Shown here one piece after another: positions 61,563-64,000 of a DNA stretch of 64,000 nucleotides. Position numbers and translations under genes: made by a program. The first letter of the stretch is position 1. Each line of letters opens with the position of its first letter. This stretch comes from Paracentrotus lividus (taxonomy: Eukaryota > Echinodermata > Echinoidea > Camarodonta > Echinidae): assembly GCA_940671915.1 (NCBI GenBank), contig CALNVZ010003435.1, forward strand, positions 16,825,372-16,889,371. The letters are read 5' to 3'. The notes under the pieces were generated by a model. That model had not been told where the DNA came from and made no database searches. It was given only the letters and a program-made list of their open reading frames with translations.

Positions 61563-62639
61563 TAAATAAACCCCTCGCAAAAAGTTTCGCAAATGGACTT
61601 TGGGCCATGATAACTTTTCAGGTACGCTTTAGTTATTCCTAATATTCATACCATTGGAAAGATAATTTATTCCCCTTTCTATTGATATCCTATTTTGTAA
61701 TGATTGTATCATGCTTCAATGCACAGAATATCAGAATATGGAGAAAAGTAAAAAGTCAAATGTTGTAAAATGCATTTTTATTGATCACACTGGAGTTCCG
61801 CAACTTGACTTTAGGTCCTGATAACTTTGGGGATATTTTCTAATTTTTATTGAATTTACAGCATTGTCAAGTTAATTTATTCCTCTCTTGATTGATACCT
61901 TATTTGTCATGGTGATGTCATGCCTGGGTCCCCAGAACCCCTGAATACCATCTGAATACATGACAAAGCGAAAGATAATTTTCAGTTTAAATTTCTGTAA
62001 CACAACTCTGAACCTTGATACATTTTAATGTGGGGATTTAATCATTGTCAATTTTTATAGCATTAAAAAGTTCATTTATTCTTCTTTTTACTGATACCCT
62101 ATTTGCGATAGTAACATCATGTTTGAATGCACATAACTCACGAATATAATGCAAAGTAAAAAGTGAAAAGTTGCGAACTGCATTGTTATTACCCGCAACA
62201 GACAATAATACTCACAATAGGCATTCAATTTGCAACATTCAACTTCTAACTTGTCCTAACATTCAGGTGTTCTGTCCATGCAGGAACAACACTATCGTTA
62301 CAATTATGGTGTCATTGAAAAGAGGAATAAATTATCTTGACAATGGTTTAAAGTTCAATAAAAATTAGAAAATACCCCATAAGTTATCAGAGCCTTAAGT
62401 CGAGTTGCGGAACTTCGCTTTGATAAATGCATTTTGCAACATTTGACTTTTTACTTTTCTACATATTCTGATATTCTGTGCATTGAAGCATGACATAATA
62501 ATTACAAGTAGGATATCAATAAAAAGAAGAATAAATTATCTTTCCAATGGTATGAATATCAGGAATAACTAAAGCGTACCTGAAAAGTTATCATGGCCCA
62601 AAGTCTACTTGCGAAACTTTTTGTGAGGGGTTTATTTTA
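61563..62639. mobile_element. 1.08-kb foldback element built of ~200-bp tandem units
   Basis: Outer arms are reverse complements: TAAACCCCTCGCAAAAAGTT at the left against AACTTTTTGTGAGGGGTTTA at the right. The left half holds three related units, each opening CGCAACTTGACTTTAGGTCC-like then TGATAACTTT (61608, 61819 and a decayed one at 62016). Each then has ATAATTTATTC, an ATTGATACC-like word, ATCATG and a later AAGTAAAAAGT. The right half holds at least two units in inverse orientation, so the order is forward, forward, forward, inverse, inverse. No transposase frame; a 65-codon frame inside is incidental. Confidence 0.85.
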
Positions 62640-64000
62640 GGTCAAATATAAAGTTATTGTCTTAAACTATTTTTTTTTCTATAAAATTCGGGATTGATTT
62701 TACGTCATAGCTTCGAAAGCAGTCTTCTTTTTCATTTTGAAAGATGCACTGTACTATTCTGTATTTTCTCTTAATTAAAGACTGGCGTCCGGTTTATGCT
62801 CAAATAACTCAAGAGTCGTCACAAGCTGCTCAGACAATTCGTTTTTATTGGTGGCATGGGCATAGGAACAGACGGCAAAAGAAATATCGCCAATCTACAT
62901 TTTTACCCAGGGCTTGTTTTTTCTAAATTTAATGTAATCTGAGTATCTGGAGCAATGAACGAAAAGAGGTTCTACGACCTATTTTAAAGGGTATGCTTTT
63001 TGTTGGCCAGTATGACTGATTTTATTCATTATTCATAGTTTTCTGTTCATATTTCCCTCCCGACATTTAAAGAATTTAGGTAGTTTAAAAGCACTTCCCA
63101 AATTTAAGGGGACTTGAATATACCAACCCAGCCGGCTAAATCAATTCAAACACACTGTATGATATTTTAGAACAGCCCGAATCGGTTAGCTAGATTGTAG
63201 TCGCGTAATTAAGTTATTTTCCTATACGAGCATTGTACAGGTATTTTGTTCAAAGCGAACTTCTGCAGAGCCATGTCACGGTAGCTTAAGAGAATGTGCC
63301 AAAGAGCAACCATGACATACATAATTTTAGAAGGTCATTTCCATCTGTGAATTGATAGATCACCACTGCAGTTTCTTTAATAGAAATATTAAAGAATGCC
63401 TAATTGTGTACAATGGCATAAGGAGTTTACATCTCAGTTATGAATTCCGCATCGTTTCACATTCCAGAAATACAAACTTCAGTTACATCATGAATCGAAA
63501 TAATTCTCCTTAAGAAAGCATATTTCACTTTTCCTAGATCAACTACAATCGTTACAGGCCTGTACAATATGTGAGGACAGTAACATAATTAGCTTGCAGC
63601 GAGGACGTTTGAAATGCTGTGGTTTCTTACTAATGACATCAACCTCTGTAAAGGGCTCGCAAAGAGGACTAGCTTGCAGCTGGTCGATGGATGATCACCC
63701 TACAGACACCCTGGACATCCAGGGTCTCCAGGACATGACCATGATGATGACAGGTCCGTCTGACCGCGGATTTAAAGGCCATCTTGGGTTCTGTGATAAT
63801 GGGTTGTTTTGGAAACAGCAGAAGGACATGATAGTGTAGATCGTATTGGACATGTTGAGTAGAGGGTGACTGTATAGTGCTTTGCAAATCGCGATTTGAT
63901 TTTTTTTTTAATGACATTGAGAAAGAAGTCGTTCTTTTGAAGAAGTTATAATTTAGCAGATCCCTTGGTGAATGGTAGTTTTAGATTTTAGTTCAGAAGA
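62640..64000. other. gene-less stretch to window end
   Basis: No exon recognised. The 81-codon frame at 63594-63839 lies in a GC-richer patch but contains near-repeats of CTGGACATCCAGG/CTCCAGGACATG and has no splice signals, so I do not call it. Confidence 0.4.

Noticed and set aside
63594..63839. 81-codon frame near the window end
   Set aside because: Internal near-repeats and no splice signals; no recognisable protein family.

Overview
The window looks like metazoan, probably echinoderm (sea-urchin-like), nuclear DNA. It is AT-rich (by eye about 63-65 % A+T) with very low coding density, abundant CT/GA, AAT and TTC microsatellites and homopolymer runs, several classes of short inverted-repeat DNA transposons, and GT-AG-bounded exon candidates. 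No prokaryotic gene organisation, rRNA, tRNA or CRISPR array is visible. The species assignment is an inference from the style of the repeats and from one recognisable receptor exon.

Coding content: the one confident coding segment is a 187-base exon at 52607-52793 (+). It has a CTGCAG acceptor and a GTGAGT donor, and encodes a WSxPYFDC...WMMTY segment that I match to the extracellular Cache domain of the GPR158/GPR179 family of class C GPCRs (metabotropic glycine receptor type). A second good exon candidate on the same strand, 27351-27456, could be an upstream exon of the same gene, covering the start of the Cache domain. If so, most of the window is intron or flank of a single large receptor gene. 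About 0.65-0.8 kb before the receptor exon lie two decayed partial copies of its first ~60 bases, one still open in the same frame. Three weaker coding-like segments (29305-29745 minus, 46298-46495 plus, 48244-48474) are listed with low confidence.

Region by region: 1-9 kb has a GA satellite, two 251-bp MITE copies, a ~160-bp tandem repeat and an 806-bp near-perfect palindrome. 9-15 kb has a 2.3-kb DNA transposon with GC-rich, TACG-rich ends and an AT-rich core, followed 11 bp later by a TA-flanked mariner-type MITE. 15-24 kb is gene-poor simple-sequence DNA. 24.36-32.47 kb holds two ~2.1-kb direct copies of one sequence on either side of a 25-N gap. They differ mainly by single-base indels, as in unpolished long-read gap filling, and contain a degenerate array of a ~30-base GCCTC...GAGGCGGGGAGGC motif in higher-order units of ~240-270 bp. 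32-46 kb is mostly gene-poor, with two copies of a 140-bp hairpin MITE at 43.6-44.3 kb. 46-54 kb has hAT-like and hairpin elements, a third 251-bp MITE and the receptor exon with a foldback array just upstream. 54-64 kb has LINE-type 3' ends, AAT satellites, a second hAT-like MITE, a tandem duplication and a 1.08-kb foldback element built from ~200-bp tandem units.

The most interesting observations are the duplicated and decayed receptor exon beside a foldback array, the 24.4-32.5 kb repeat/gap structure with its motif array, and the compound foldback element at 61.6-62.6 kb.
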